DNA of 64,000 bases from an uncultured Cohaesibacter sp. (GTDB lineage: Bacteria > Pseudomonadota > Alphaproteobacteria > Rhizobiales > Cohaesibacteraceae), in the NCBI RefSeq assembly GCF_963666525.1, contig NZ_OY762905.1:930001-994000 (forward strand), in the 5' to 3' direction. This document shows positions 1 to 8,295 of this stretch, piece by piece. A model generated the notes under the pieces. That model had not been told where the DNA came from. It searched no databases and saw only the letters and a program-made list of their open reading frames with translations. Every line of letters starts with the position of its first letter. Position 1 is the first letter of the stretch. Made by a program: the position numbers and the translations under genes.

Positions 1-119
1 AAACATCGACAGACAAGCGTCCCATCGAGCATTCATCCTGGAAACCAGACTAGATGAAAATGCTTTCTCGTGAATTACCAAACCCGTTAAACACGGCCCA
101 AAACAGACATTCAAACAGA

Positions 120-851
120 TCAATTGCCGATTTGTGGCAGCTGATCAGACGAACTCGACTGCATGGTCTGTTCAAGTGAGTTACTGTTGGCAATCGCCGC
201 GCTCAGAGCGCTGGCAGATTCCGCTTTCATCTCGCCCATGATCGCTGCGAGCTTGCGGGATTTCATGGCCTTGACAATATCCAGCAGGATTTCCTGATCC
301 ATCACTTCGAAGATCTGGGCGGCCTGCTTGGACTTCATCGACGAATACATGGCAACCAGACGATTGACGTCCTGTTGCTGTTCCTCGGTGCGCTTCTTGG
401 TTGCCACTTCGATCGACTGTTCGATGGTCTTCAATTCGTCCACCCGCTGTTGCAGGCGCTTTTCGGCCGCTTTCAGCAGAGCCTCACGCATCTCGATGCT
501 CTTTGCCCGATCATCCAGTTCCTTGCGACGATTGGCGAGGCGTTCGAGAATGGCCAGCTCGGAGCGGGATCCTTGCGTCGGATCAACCTTCATGCCGTCA
601 ACGAAAGCAGGCGGCTCGTCACCAAGAGAGGGCGCAGACGGGTCAGAAGCAGGGTCTGCAAGCGCTGGCGCATTATCGGCACCAGCAGCCATGCCCCCGT
701 TGGCAGGAGCAGCAGCAGGGGCCTCCTGCGCCTGGGCTGGAGCAGTCGAACCGCCAGCAAAGTCGCTATAGACAACCAGATGGGCCACCTTGATACACAG
801 CAATCCAACCACGGCAATCAGAACGGTTGGAAGCAGACGAACCTGTGTCAT
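120..851 (-). CDS. motE: MotE-family flagellar motor chaperone
   Basis: This 243-residue protein has one N-terminal membrane anchor (about residues 7-26), a Pro/Ala-rich periplasmic linker (about 35-90), a long helical coiled-coil stretch (about 95-165) and a C-terminal MgtE-N-like helical domain (about 165-225, with the segment VAMYSSMKSKQAAQIFEVMD). That order is typical of alphaproteobacterial MotE, a periplasmic protein known in Sinorhizobium as a chaperone for the stator/motor protein MotC. It is the last gene of the fliL-fliM-DUF6468-motE run and overlaps the preceding gene by 4 bases (ATGA), implying translational coupling. The context supports a motor role; family assignment is by architecture and context rather than by a unique motif. 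Confidence 0.85.
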   Translation of the reverse strand: MTQVRLLPTVLIAVVGLLCIKVAHLVVYSDFAGGSTAPAQAQEAPAAAPANGGMAAGADNAPALADPASDPSAPSLGDEPPAFVDGMKVDPTQGSRSELAILERLANRRKELDDRAKSIEMREALLKAAEKRLQQRVDELKTIEQSIEVATKKRTEEQQQDVNRLVAMYSSMKSKQAAQIFEVMDQEILLDIVKAMKSRKLAAIMGEMKAESASALSAAIANSNSLEQTMQSSSSDQLPQIGN

Positions 852-1423
852 GCCGCAACGCCCCTCTTCTGCCGGATAGCCATCAGACGTTCGGATGTGG
901 CAGCAGCAGCATCCTTGAGGCTGCGGGGCGCTTCGATGGCTTCAACGAGCGGCGCTCCGGCATCCCTGTCAAGCGTTTCATAATGGGTATGAGCGGAAAC
1001 ACCCCGGCTGTATCCGGCAGTGTTGACACGGGTGTATCCGTTATCCTGCGCAAGAGCCGGGCGAGCCGCCAGTTGCGGCTGTTCCACAGCCACGGCACCG
1101 CCGCGCACGGCATCGGAAATCTTGACCAGCCGCCCAACGACCCCTTCCCCTTGCGAGACATAATACTGCAATTCCGAAGCCAGCCGTTCCGCTTCCATCA
1201 AGCGATGGGCAAGGTTCTTGTCGCAGTCGCCTGCGGTGGCCTTGAGGCCAAGAATGGCCCGCTCGGCAATCTCGGTTGCCGTGATAAGCTCGGCAATGGT
1301 GGCACGCAGGGCTTCCTCGTCATTGCGCAGGCGCTTCAAGCGACGGTTCAGCGTCATGCAATAGCCGATCGTCAGAACGAGCAAAAAGGCGACAAACAAT
1401 TCAATCATCATTCCAGCAGACAT
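848..1423 (-). CDS. DUF6468 flagellar-operon protein
   Basis: The 191-residue product starts with one membrane-spanning segment (about residues 5-24, FVAFLLVLTIGYCMTLNRRL) followed by a helical, probably coiled-coil cytoplasmic or periplasmic region with a conserved block around residues 30-110 and a variable Ala-rich tail. This matches DUF6468 proteins that are found almost only in alphaproteobacterial flagellar operons between fliM and motE. Its molecular function is not established. It starts 2 bases after the fliM stop and overlaps motE by 4 bases, so the three are probably cotranslated. Confidence 0.8.
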   Translation of the reverse strand: MSAGMMIELFVAFLLVLTIGYCMTLNRRLKRLRNDEEALRATIAELITATEIAERAILGLKATAGDCDKNLAHRLMEAERLASELQYYVSQGEGVVGRLVKISDAVRGGAVAVEQPQLAARPALAQDNGYTRVNTAGYSRGVSAHTHYETLDRDAGAPLVEAIEAPRSLKDAAAATSERLMAIRQKRGVAA

Positions 1424-1425
1424 TT

Positions 1426-2589
1426 CTACTCACCTTTCCCTGATGCGCCCTGTGCGGCTTTCTCAAACGCGGTTAGCGTCATTTTTGGCTTGGCCAACTT
1501 GTTGGTGACCTGTACGGAAATATTCCCATTGTGCTGCCCCATGACACCCTTTGTCAGATAGACCCCGCCACATTTCAGACGAACGGGATCGTTCGGCCCG
1601 CTCTCCAGCATCAGGGTCTGGCCGACATCGAGTTTCATGATTTCACTGAGCGACATCTTCTTCTCGAACAGAAGGGCGTCGACCTGGATCTCCGAAAGGA
1701 ACACTTCCGTTGCCAGATGCCCCTCCCAGATGGGATCACGGCCGAACTTTTCGCCCATGAACATCTGCAGCAGAAGATCTCGAATCGGCTCGATTGTAGC
1801 ATAGGGTAGCAGCATTTCGATCTTGCCACCCCGGTCTTCCATATCAATGCGCAATTCAACCAGGATTGCCGCATTGGCAGGTCGGGAAATGGCGGCAAAG
1901 CGCGGGTTTGTTTCGAGACGTTCCAGTGTGAAGTTGACCGGAGACAGAGGCGCAAAGGCTGCCTCCGCATCCTCCAGAACAATCTCGATCATCTGGCGCA
2001 CAAGGTTGAGCTCGATGGTCGTATAGGGACGCCCCTCGACCCGAATGGCAGAGGTCCCGCGACCGCCCCCGAGCAGCACATCGATGATCGAATAGATCAA
2101 ACTGGAATCGACCGTGATCAGTCCCAGGTTGTCCCACTCCTCCGCCTTGAACACCGTCAGGATGGCGGGCAGCGGAATGGAGTTGAGATAGTCGCCGAAA
2201 CGAATGGAGGTAATCGAGTCCAGGGACACTTCGACGTTGTCCGAGGTAAAATTGCGCAAACTGGTGGTTGTCATGCGAACCAGACGGTCGAAGACGATTT
2301 CCAGCATCGGCAGACGCTCATAGGAGACAATGGCAGAATCGATCAGCGCGCGGACGCCGCTGCGCTCTCCGGCAAAGCCATCATCAAGACTGAAGCCGAG
2401 CAGATTATCGATCTCTTCCTGATTGAGCACACGATCAGCACCGCGCGAGGACCCGTCTTCCCCGTCCATCGGCTCATCGATCATCGCCGCCCATTGCGCA
2501 GCCATTTCGTCGGCGCTACCGGCGCCCTGCTCTTCCAGAGCGGCGCCCCAATCGGCCATAAGGTCTACGCTGTCGTCATCGTCCGCCAT
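1426..2589 (-). CDS. fliM: Flagellar motor switch protein FliM
   Basis: FliM forms the middle of the C-ring, binds phosphorylated CheY and sets the direction or speed of rotation. The 387-residue protein has the CheY-binding peptide (LNQEEIDNLL, residues 55-64), the CheC-like middle domain (about 80-275) and a C-terminal SpoA domain (about 300-375, MKLDVGQTLML). The CheY peptide is normally at the extreme N-terminus; here it is preceded by about 54 acidic residues holding two related Trp-containing segments, MADWGAALEEQ (11-21) and MAAQWAAMIDE (29-39). It follows fliL by 20 bases and is followed at once by the DUF6468 gene. Confidence 0.96.
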   Translation of the reverse strand: MADDDDSVDLMADWGAALEEQGAGSADEMAAQWAAMIDEPMDGEDGSSRGADRVLNQEEIDNLLGFSLDDGFAGERSGVRALIDSAIVSYERLPMLEIVFDRLVRMTTTSLRNFTSDNVEVSLDSITSIRFGDYLNSIPLPAILTVFKAEEWDNLGLITVDSSLIYSIIDVLLGGGRGTSAIRVEGRPYTTIELNLVRQMIEIVLEDAEAAFAPLSPVNFTLERLETNPRFAAISRPANAAILVELRIDMEDRGGKIEMLLPYATIEPIRDLLLQMFMGEKFGRDPIWEGHLATEVFLSEIQVDALLFEKKMSLSEIMKLDVGQTLMLESGPNDPVRLKCGGVYLTKGVMGQHNGNISVQVTNKLAKPKMTLTAFEKAAQGASGKGE

Positions 2590-2609
2590 TTGAAGCCCTA
2601 TCGAAAGTC

Positions 2610-3104
2610 CTACTGAATAAGGATTTCCTTGAACAGAATGTCATTCACCTTGACTGGATAGATCGCATCATTGATCCGCTTCAGAAGCTCCCGCTTCAAC
2701 CGGAACAATCCCGCCGATCCCTCAAGATCCCGCGTCCGCAACTCCCTGAGATAGACCTGGAAGGCATCCAGAACCCGCGGCATGAACGGCTCGATCTTGT
2801 GCGCCTGTTCCTGACTGAGCAGCTCCAGCGAAACCTTGAGGCGCAGATACTGCGCCCGGCGGTTCTGCGAGTTCAGATTGACCGTCATCTCCGGCAAATC
2901 ATAGAAGTAGGCCTTGCTCTCAGGCTCGGCGTTGGGATCATTCTCAGGCTCGACCACACTGCTGGAGGAAGAAGACATGAAAAAATAGACACCACCACCG
3001 ATGCCGGCAACCAGCACCAGAGCAAGGGCAATCATGATGATCAGCTTCTTTTTGCCACCACCAGACCGGCCTTCTTCTTCGTCATTTTCAACTTCATCCG
3101 ACAT
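2610..3104 (-). CDS. fliL: Flagellar basal body-associated protein FliL
   Basis: FliL is a single-pass inner-membrane protein that surrounds the stator units and supports torque. The 164-residue product has a short acidic cytoplasmic start, a lysine-flanked transmembrane helix (about residues 22-42, IIMIALALVLVAGIGGGVYF), a Ser/Asp/Glu-rich linker and a periplasmic stomatin-like domain (about 65-164, YFYDLPEMTVNLN). It is the first gene of the minus-strand fliL-fliM-DUF6468-motE operon. A CtrA-like half-site, TTAACCAT on the minus strand, lies about 30 bases upstream of the ATG, in the region shared with divergent flgF. Confidence 0.95.
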   Translation of the reverse strand: MSDEVENDEEEGRSGGGKKKLIIMIALALVLVAGIGGGVYFFMSSSSSSVVEPENDPNAEPESKAYFYDLPEMTVNLNSQNRRAQYLRLKVSLELLSQEQAHKIEPFMPRVLDAFQVYLRELRTRDLEGSAGLFRLKRELLKRINDAIYPVKVNDILFKEILIQ

Positions 3105-3136
3105 CTAGGATCCAACCTGATAACGATTCATCAACC

Positions 3137-3144
3137 ATGGTTAA
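3137..3144 (-). promoter_or_regulatory. CtrA-like half-site upstream of fliL
   Basis: On the minus strand the sequence is TTAACCAT, the consensus CtrA half-site in alphaproteobacteria, with a second TTAA 6 bases further upstream (one base short of the ideal N7 spacing). In Caulobacter the fliLM operon is a CtrA target. Site assignment here is inference from motif and position. Confidence 0.45.
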
Positions 3145-3308
3145 TAACCCTTAATAAATAGCGCAGAAAAGGTTAACAAAACCTTTCCAAATTTTGGACA
3201 CAGCCAGATCGGCAACTTTTTCCCACTGGGCATTTTTAAACCCCGAATCCTTTGCCTTCGCCGCCACCATATATCATCAAGCCATTGAAATATATATGTT
3301 TCGCATTT

Positions 3309-3324
3309 TGGCACACTTCATGCT
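3309..3324 (+). promoter_or_regulatory. Sigma-54 promoter for flgF
   Basis: The sequence TGGCAC-N5-ATGCT has the required GG (3310-3311) and GC (3322-3323) separated by exactly 10 bases and an exact TGGCAC -24 element. It lies about 72 bases upstream of the flgF start, in the direction of flgFGAH. RpoN control of hook and basal-body genes is known in Caulobacter; the use of this site is inferred. Confidence 0.7.
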
Positions 3325-3395
3325 TAACACAATCTGAACGCATCACGCTGGGGAGCAGAGATGCGCATCATTTGGGAGCAAAGTGGTTAACGCTT

Positions 3396-4136
3396 ATGGA
3401 GAACCTACAACTCATAGGTCTTACGCGGCAGATGGTTCTGCGGCGCAAGATGGATGTCATCGCCAACAACCTGGCGAACATCAATACGGCGGGCTACAAG
3501 TCCGACAACCTGTTGTTCAAGGAATACATCATGCCGGTCGCGGAAATGGACGATTTCCGCGCTTCCGACAAGAAGCTGTCCTATGTGCAGGATGACGTGA
3601 TCGTAAAACAGTTCGAGCCCGGCGCGATTGTCGCCACGGGCAATCCTGTCAATGTCGCGATCAACGACAGATCATCCTTCATGGTCGTCAACACGCCAAA
3701 CGGGGAACGCTACACCCGCAACGGCGAGTTCGACATCAACAATCTGGGCCAGCTAGTCACCACCGACGGATATGAGGTCATGGGCGCAGACGGCCCGGTC
3801 ACATTTACGCCGGAAGACACCAACATCAACATCACCCGTGATGGCCTGATCACCTCCGACCGCGGCGAGGTCGGACGACTGCGGGTCGTAACCTTCGACA
3901 ACCTGCAGGCTCTCAAGAAAGAGGGCACATCGCTCTTCATCGGCGAAAACCCGACCCCAGTCGAGACACACAACCTCATGGGCGGTCACATCGAACAATC
4001 GAACGTTCATGGTGTCGTTGAAATCTCTCGCATGATCGAAGTCTCCCGCGCCTACGGCTCCCTTGCCAATGCATTGAAGGCCACCAATGACCTTCGTGAA
4101 ACCGCAATCGACAAACTCGGCAGATTGAATGCCTGA
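3396..4136 (+). CDS. flgF: Flagellar proximal rod protein FlgF
   Basis: FlgF builds part of the proximal rod of the flagellar basal body. The 246-residue product starts with the rod/hook N-terminal signature (DVIANNLANINTAGYK, about residues 20-35), has the FlgE/F/G-like central beta domain, and ends with the C-terminal rod/hook domain (about 200-246, GHIEQSNVHGVVEISRMIEV). The ATG at 3396 was chosen because it places the family's conserved start immediately after it; the reading frame is open further upstream but shows no family similarity. It is the first gene of flgF-flgG-flgA-flgH, with a sigma-54 promoter upstream. Confidence 0.95.
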   Translation: MENLQLIGLTRQMVLRRKMDVIANNLANINTAGYKSDNLLFKEYIMPVAEMDDFRASDKKLSYVQDDVIVKQFEPGAIVATGNPVNVAINDRSSFMVVNTPNGERYTRNGEFDINNLGQLVTTDGYEVMGADGPVTFTPEDTNINITRDGLITSDRGEVGRLRVVTFDNLQALKKEGTSLFIGENPTPVETHNLMGGHIEQSNVHGVVEISRMIEVSRAYGSLANALKATNDLRETAIDKLGRLNA

Positions 4137-4161
4137 CGCTGAATAGAACAGGAGATCGAAC

Positions 4162-4947
4162 ATGAGAGCACTCCACATCGCATCGACCGGCATGATGGCG
4201 CAGGAACGCAACGTCGAGGTCACGTCGAACAACATCGCCAACATGCGGACCACCGGTTACAAGAAGCAGCGTGCCGAATTTCAGGACCTGCTCTATCAGG
4301 ACCTGCGCCGCGCCGGATCCAGCACCTCGGCCCAGGGAACACAGGTTCCCGTCGGCGTCCAGATCGGTTCGGGTGTCCGTCTTGCTGCGACGTCCCGCGT
4401 CATGTCTCAGGGCGAACTGGAAAACACCGAGAAGGATCTAGACGTCGCCATTCGCGGCGAAGGCTACTTCCAGGTTTCCCTGCCGGATGGCCGCACGGCC
4501 TATACCCGCGACGGATCCTTTGAAATGGACAGCAACGGCCGACTGGTAACCGCTGATGGGTATGAAGTGCTGCCCGGCATCACCTTCCCTGACGATACCA
4601 GCGACATCACCATCAGCAGTGACGGCGAGGTGCAGGTCACCCAGAGCAACAGCACCACGACCAACACCCTTGGTCAGTTCACTCTGGCCCGTTTCATCAA
4701 CAAGGCCGGCCTTGAGCCGATGGGTGACAACCTGTTCCTCGAAACCGGAGCCAGCGGTGCCCCTCAGGTCGCAGTTCCAAACGATGACGGCTACGGCAAC
4801 CTGCTTCAGGGCTATCTGGAAAGCGCCAACGTCAACTCGGTTACCGAAATTTCCGACCTGATTGCCGCCCAGCGCGCCTATGAAATGAACTCTCGTGTCA
4901 TTCAGGCCGCCGACGACATGCTGTCTGCAACCTCTCAGCTAAGCTAG
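4162..4947 (+). CDS. flgG: Flagellar distal rod protein FlgG
   Basis: FlgG forms the distal rod that crosses the periplasm through the P and L rings. The 261-residue length is normal for the family. The N-terminus carries the rod/hook motif (EVTSNNIANMRTTGYKKQRA), the centre the FlgG-type signature (GYFQVSLPDGRTAYTRDGSF) and the C-terminus the coiled-coil region with NVNSVTEISDLIAAQRAYEM. It follows flgF by 25 bases and precedes flgA by 10 bases in the same operon. An AGGAGA ribosome-binding site lies just upstream of the ATG. Confidence 0.97.
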   Translation: MRALHIASTGMMAQERNVEVTSNNIANMRTTGYKKQRAEFQDLLYQDLRRAGSSTSAQGTQVPVGVQIGSGVRLAATSRVMSQGELENTEKDLDVAIRGEGYFQVSLPDGRTAYTRDGSFEMDSNGRLVTADGYEVLPGITFPDDTSDITISSDGEVQVTQSNSTTTNTLGQFTLARFINKAGLEPMGDNLFLETGASGAPQVAVPNDDGYGNLLQGYLESANVNSVTEISDLIAAQRAYEMNSRVIQAADDMLSATSQLS

Positions 4948-4957
4948 GCCCCATAAG

Positions 4958-5998
4958 ATGAAACGCACATTTCTCGATATGGCAAAACGTCCGGCAGCTC
5001 TGGGACGGATTGCAAGAACTGTCTGTCTGGCCATCCTTGGCTTCACAGCCGCCCTTACCGGCAGCCAGACTGCCTTCGCTCTCACCATCGACACCGACAC
5101 GGCCATCCTCAAGGCCAACGTCACCGTTGAAGACCGGCTTGTCACGCTGGGCGATCTTTTCATCAACGCCGGCCCCCTTGCTGGCACGGCCGTATTCCGC
5201 TCACCGTCCCTGGGACAGAGCGGCAGCATCAAGGCAGATCTTGTCCTTGAGGCTGCCCTGCGCGCCGGCCTCAACAAGGTCACGGCCAACAACATCGCCG
5301 TCGTCAATGTGGCGCGGGCTTCCGAGCTCGTCACCGAGGCCGACATTCTTGGTTCGGTCGCATCCCAGCTGCAAGCCAAGGGTTACGTTTCCGCAACGGC
5401 GCAGCTCGATGTCGAACTCAACAGCCACATCACCGATCAGCACGCTGCCGTCGGAGGGTTCACTCCATTCGAAGTCCGGAACCTGCGCTTTGACCGCGCC
5501 AGTGGACGCTTCATTGCCAACCTGACCATCTATGGTCGCGAAGACCTCGGCATCGTGCATCTCAACGGCCGCGCCGTCGAAACCGTTATGGTTCCAGTTG
5601 TCTCCCGCACCATCCGCAGCGGAGAAGTCGTATCGGAAAACGATATCACCATGACACCGATGCCGCGCCAGCGAGCCGAAGCCAGCAACCCGGCAAACCT
5701 TGCCGACGTTATCGGCAAGGCTGTCAAGCAGTCACTGCGCCCAGGAACCATTGCCAGCGCGGCCTTTTTCACCGAACCCGACATGGTCAAGCGTTCCGAC
5801 ACGGTCACCATCATGTTCAACGCGGGCAACCTGAACCTGTCGATCATGGGCAAGGCATTATCTGACGGCACCAAGGGCGACATCATTCCCGTCCAGAACG
5901 CCCAGACAAACCGCATCATTCGCGCTCAAGTCGTAGGCCACGGCCTGCTGCAAATCACTACACCGAACCAGAACGTCGCCTCACTCGGAGCCAATTGA
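4958..5998 (+). CDS. flgA: Flagellar P-ring assembly chaperone FlgA
   Basis: FlgA is the periplasmic chaperone that places FlgI around the rod. The 346-residue product has an N-terminal signal peptide (hydrophobic core about residues 20-36, cleavage probably after TAFA near residue 41), an N-terminal domain, and a SAF/ChapFlgA domain in its last 130 residues (VPVVSRTIRSGEVVSENDI ... VKRSDTVTIMF). It is longer than enterobacterial FlgA (about 220 residues), as is usual in alphaproteobacteria. It sits between flgG and flgH; its stop codon lies 2 bases before the flgH ATG. Confidence 0.93.
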   Translation: MKRTFLDMAKRPAALGRIARTVCLAILGFTAALTGSQTAFALTIDTDTAILKANVTVEDRLVTLGDLFINAGPLAGTAVFRSPSLGQSGSIKADLVLEAALRAGLNKVTANNIAVVNVARASELVTEADILGSVASQLQAKGYVSATAQLDVELNSHITDQHAAVGGFTPFEVRNLRFDRASGRFIANLTIYGREDLGIVHLNGRAVETVMVPVVSRTIRSGEVVSENDITMTPMPRQRAEASNPANLADVIGKAVKQSLRPGTIASAAFFTEPDMVKRSDTVTIMFNAGNLNLSIMGKALSDGTKGDIIPVQNAQTNRIIRAQVVGHGLLQITTPNQNVASLGAN

Positions 5999-6000
5999 CC

Positions 6001-6744
6001 ATGAAAACCATCCACGTAATCTCAATCTGCTTGATGGCGTCTGCTCTGAGCGCCTGCGGTGCAGGTGAGCGCCTCAAGAACATCGGCAAGGCTCCGGCCC
6101 TGTCGGCAATCGACAATCCGACGTCCCAGAAAGGCTACAAGCCGGTGCAAATGCCGATGCCGACAGTGGAAGCGGCGGCCTACAGCCCCAACTCCCTGTG
6201 GCAGACCGGATCACGCAAGTTCTTCAAGGATCAACGCGCCAACAAGGTCGGCGATATCCTGACGGTTCAGGTCAGCATCACCGACAGCGCCAAGATCGAC
6301 AACTCGACCTCGCGCAGCCGCAGCGGCAGTGACAGCGTCGGCATGTCGGGCTCGGTCGGCAACGCTCTGACCAGCGCCCTTTCGGGCCTAGGTGATATTG
6401 ACGCTTCCTCGCTGGCAGACGCCTCCTCGAGTTCGTCGTCCACCGGTACAGGCGCCATCGACCGGTCTGAAACCATCACCACATCTGTCGCCGCCGTCGT
6501 ACTCCAGGTTCTGCCCAACGGCAATCTGGTCATCGAGGGACGTCAGGAGATCCGGGTCAACTTCGAAGTCCGTGAAATTCTGGTCGCCGGCATCGTCCGG
6601 CCGGAGGATATCGCCTCTGACAACACCATTGTATCGGAAAAGATTGCCGAAGCCCGTATCGCCTATGGCGGCCGCGGCCAGCTCTCCGATGTCCAGCAGG
6701 CTCGTTATGGCCAGCAGGTCATGGACATCATCCTGCCATTCTAA
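6001..6744 (+). CDS. flgH: Flagellar L-ring lipoprotein FlgH
   Basis: FlgH forms the outer-membrane L ring. The 247-residue product starts with a lipoprotein signal peptide ending in the lipobox LSAC (Cys about residue 19), contains the family motif around SLWQTGSRKFFKDQRANKVGDILTV split over about residues 61-85, a Ser-rich loop, and the conserved C-terminal segment VQQARYGQQVMDIILPF. The ATG at 6001 is preferred over a TTG six bases upstream because it gives a normal lipoprotein signal. It ends the flgFGAH operon and is followed by a strong hairpin. Confidence 0.95.
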   Translation: MKTIHVISICLMASALSACGAGERLKNIGKAPALSAIDNPTSQKGYKPVQMPMPTVEAAAYSPNSLWQTGSRKFFKDQRANKVGDILTVQVSITDSAKIDNSTSRSRSGSDSVGMSGSVGNALTSALSGLGDIDASSLADASSSSSSTGTGAIDRSETITTSVAAVVLQVLPNGNLVIEGRQEIRVNFEVREILVAGIVRPEDIASDNTIVSEKIAEARIAYGGRGQLSDVQQARYGQQVMDIILPF

Positions 6745-6889
6745 CCGCGAGGCGGGCTCCGGCCCGCCACTCCCAAGCTCCCCACCAGATCCCGAACCAC
6801 TGGATCTGGCATCGGCGAGGTCCGCTCCCAATCTGGCCTCCCGATCCGTGATCACGCCATGCTCCCCAATTTGGCATGATCACAAATAA

Positions 6890-6922
6890 AAGGCGCGGAT
6901 CTCTCTCCAGGATCCGCGCCTT
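6890..6922. terminator. Bidirectional terminator between flgH and dksA
   Basis: A perfect 12-base stem (AAGGCGCGGATC at 6890-6901 with GATCCGCGCCTT at 6911-6922) closes a 9-base loop. The minus strand has a T-rich tail, so it should stop dksA transcription; on plus it probably ends the flgFGAH mRNA. Confidence 0.75.
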
Positions 6923-6977
6923 CTAATATTAAACTTAAAATATAAAACCGTTTCAGAAAGAGGCAAACCTGAGAGCC

Positions 6978-7394
6978 TTAATCATCCCGGTAGACTTTTT
7001 CTCTCCGCTCGTGACGTTCCTGCGCCTCAATGGAAAGAGTGGCAGTAGGTCTGGCATCAAGGCGTTTCAGTGAAATTGGTTCCCCGGTATCTTCACAATA
7101 GCCGTAGGACCCGTCCTCAATCCGCTTCAAAGCCGCATCGATTTTGGATATCAGTTTTCGCTGCCGGTCACGTGCGCGCAATTCGATCGCCCGGTCGGTT
7201 TCCGAAGAGGCTCTATCCACCAGATCAGGATGGTTGGAGCTTTCATCCTGAAGATGCTGCAAAGTCTCACGGCTTTCTTTCAGAATTTCGTCTTTCCACT
7301 TTTGCAGTTTGAGACGAAAATATTCAATTTGCCGTTCGTTCATGAAGGGCTCACTGTCTGAAGGACGATAGTCATCATCTATCTCGATCGACAT
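6978..7394 (-). CDS. dksA: DksA/TraR-family transcription factor, zinc site degenerate
   Basis: DksA binds the secondary channel of RNA polymerase and, with ppGpp, adjusts transcription in starvation. The 138-residue product has the coiled-coil with an acidic tip (about residues 35-105) and the C-terminal zinc-finger-like fold (YGYCEDTGEPISLKRLDARP). Only one of the four zinc-binding cysteines of E. coli DksA remains (C-x-x-T and S-x-x-A in place of two CxxC pairs), a pattern seen in alphaproteobacterial DksA. The ATG at 7394 was chosen because it has a purine-rich GGGG site and gives a normal length. It lies next to fliX, in the same direction, within the flagellar cluster. Confidence 0.93.
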   Translation of the reverse strand: MSIEIDDDYRPSDSEPFMNERQIEYFRLKLQKWKDEILKESRETLQHLQDESSNHPDLVDRASSETDRAIELRARDRQRKLISKIDAALKRIEDGSYGYCEDTGEPISLKRLDARPTATLSIEAQERHERREKVYRDD

Positions 7395-7540
7395 GGGCTT
7401 ACCCCTTAGTTCCCTGGAAAAGACGACCGTTATATAGAGGGTGCAAGACTGACGCACAACTACTCTTTATAAAAAAAGTATAAAGAGATTAATTTACGTG
7501 CGATATTCCATATAAACGATCTTAAATGAGCAACGGATAC

Positions 7541-7969
7541 TCAGTTTTTATGAAGTGCTTCCAGTTTTGCGACTTCAACCTGAGCCCTCAGGGAGATTTC
7601 CTCAAGAAGTGCATCGATTCGCTCGTCGCCACTGGCTTCCGATTCCGCAGAAAGTCGTTCCAGTTGCCGCAACACCGCAATGGACAAGCTGCCACAGAGA
7701 ATACCCATCCTGATTTCTTCAAGTAGATCCAGCATCTTGTTACCTTTGCGCACGGCTTTTCTTTTCTTGCCGTGCAAGGCATCATCCACCGACTGAAGGG
7801 CAATCAGCGCCGAAACGTCCTGAACAGCCCCACTCTGTACTGTCTGCTGGGACCGCGAGGCGCCTTGCGTTTCTTCCGGAACGGAGAAACTGCTTGATGA
7901 TGACCTCGAAGCACCCGACGTCCCTGACTTGGAAACCTGCTTGCTTCCTGATCCACCCTGTACTCGCAT
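7541..7969 (-). CDS. fliX: Flagellar assembly regulator FliX
   Basis: FliX couples early basal-body assembly to activation of sigma-54-dependent flagellar genes by controlling the enhancer-binding protein FlbD in Caulobacter. The product (142 residues from this start; MRVQGG is similar to the usual N-terminus) has a low-complexity Gly/Ser/Gln-rich first third and a conserved helical C-terminal half (about 65-140, containing LDLLEEIRMGILCGSL). It is divergent from flgI, exactly as in Caulobacter, and a perfect CtrA-type site lies about 105 bases upstream. A start 10 codons further upstream is possible. No FlbD gene is in this window. Confidence 0.88.
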   Translation of the reverse strand: MRVQGGSGSKQVSKSGTSGASRSSSSSFSVPEETQGASRSQQTVQSGAVQDVSALIALQSVDDALHGKKRKAVRKGNKMLDLLEEIRMGILCGSLSIAVLRQLERLSAESEASGDERIDALLEEISLRAQVEVAKLEALHKN

Positions 7970-8074
7970 TTCAACATCCCGTCTTGTCTGACCCGTCAAA
8001 CCATCATCATGGCACTGCGGAAGATCCCGAAGTCGCGCCAGCCTGGCGTCTTAGGAAAAGATTAACCCAATTGG

Positions 8075-8090
8075 TTAACAAAGCGTTAAC
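8075..8090. promoter_or_regulatory. CtrA full binding site between fliX and flgI
   Basis: The sequence TTAA (8075-8078), seven bases, TTAAC (8086-8090) matches the TTAA-N7-TTAAC consensus of CtrA exactly. A further TTAACC lies just upstream at about 8062. The position corresponds to the fliX promoter region. That CtrA acts here is inference from the motif and from Caulobacter, where fliX is CtrA-dependent. Confidence 0.65.
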
Positions 8091-8166
8091 CTACCCGGCA
8101 AATTCTGCACCCCTCCCAATGCAAACCCATTGAGAAAAATGCCAGAAACAATTTAAAGGCTCGGAA

Positions 8167-8187
8167 TTCCGGCAAAAATGACCGGAA
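8167..8187. promoter_or_regulatory. Inverted repeat, possible FlbD (ftr-like) site
   Basis: TTCCGG (8167-8172) and CCGGAA (8182-8187) form a perfect 6-base inverted repeat around CAAAAATGA. The core CGGCAAAAA resembles the ftr elements bound by FlbD in Caulobacter. It sits about 20 bases upstream of the flgI sigma-54 -24 element, closer than most ftr sites, so it could activate flgI or repress fliX. Assignment is tentative. Confidence 0.4.
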
Positions 8188-8205
8188 AACTCGTAATTTC
8201 GAGTC

Positions 8206-8221
8206 TGGCACGCGCCTTGCA
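8206..8221 (+). promoter_or_regulatory. Sigma-54 promoter for flgI
   Basis: TGGCAC-N5-TTGCA, an exact match to the sigma-54 consensus with GG at 8207-8208 and GC at 8219-8220. It lies 75 bases upstream of the flgI ATG. This is the best promoter match in the window. Confidence 0.85.
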
Positions 8222-8295
8222 ATGGTCTATGCAACAAGTCTTGCAATTTGACAAACTCAACGCGTCAACGGCCTGTATCAAGAAGGTTTTCGAAA

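Noticed and set aside
1..119. Possible start of a further minus-strand gene (ATG at 36 or 25) after motE
   Set aside because: Only about 10 codons are visible before the window edge, and no family can be recognised.
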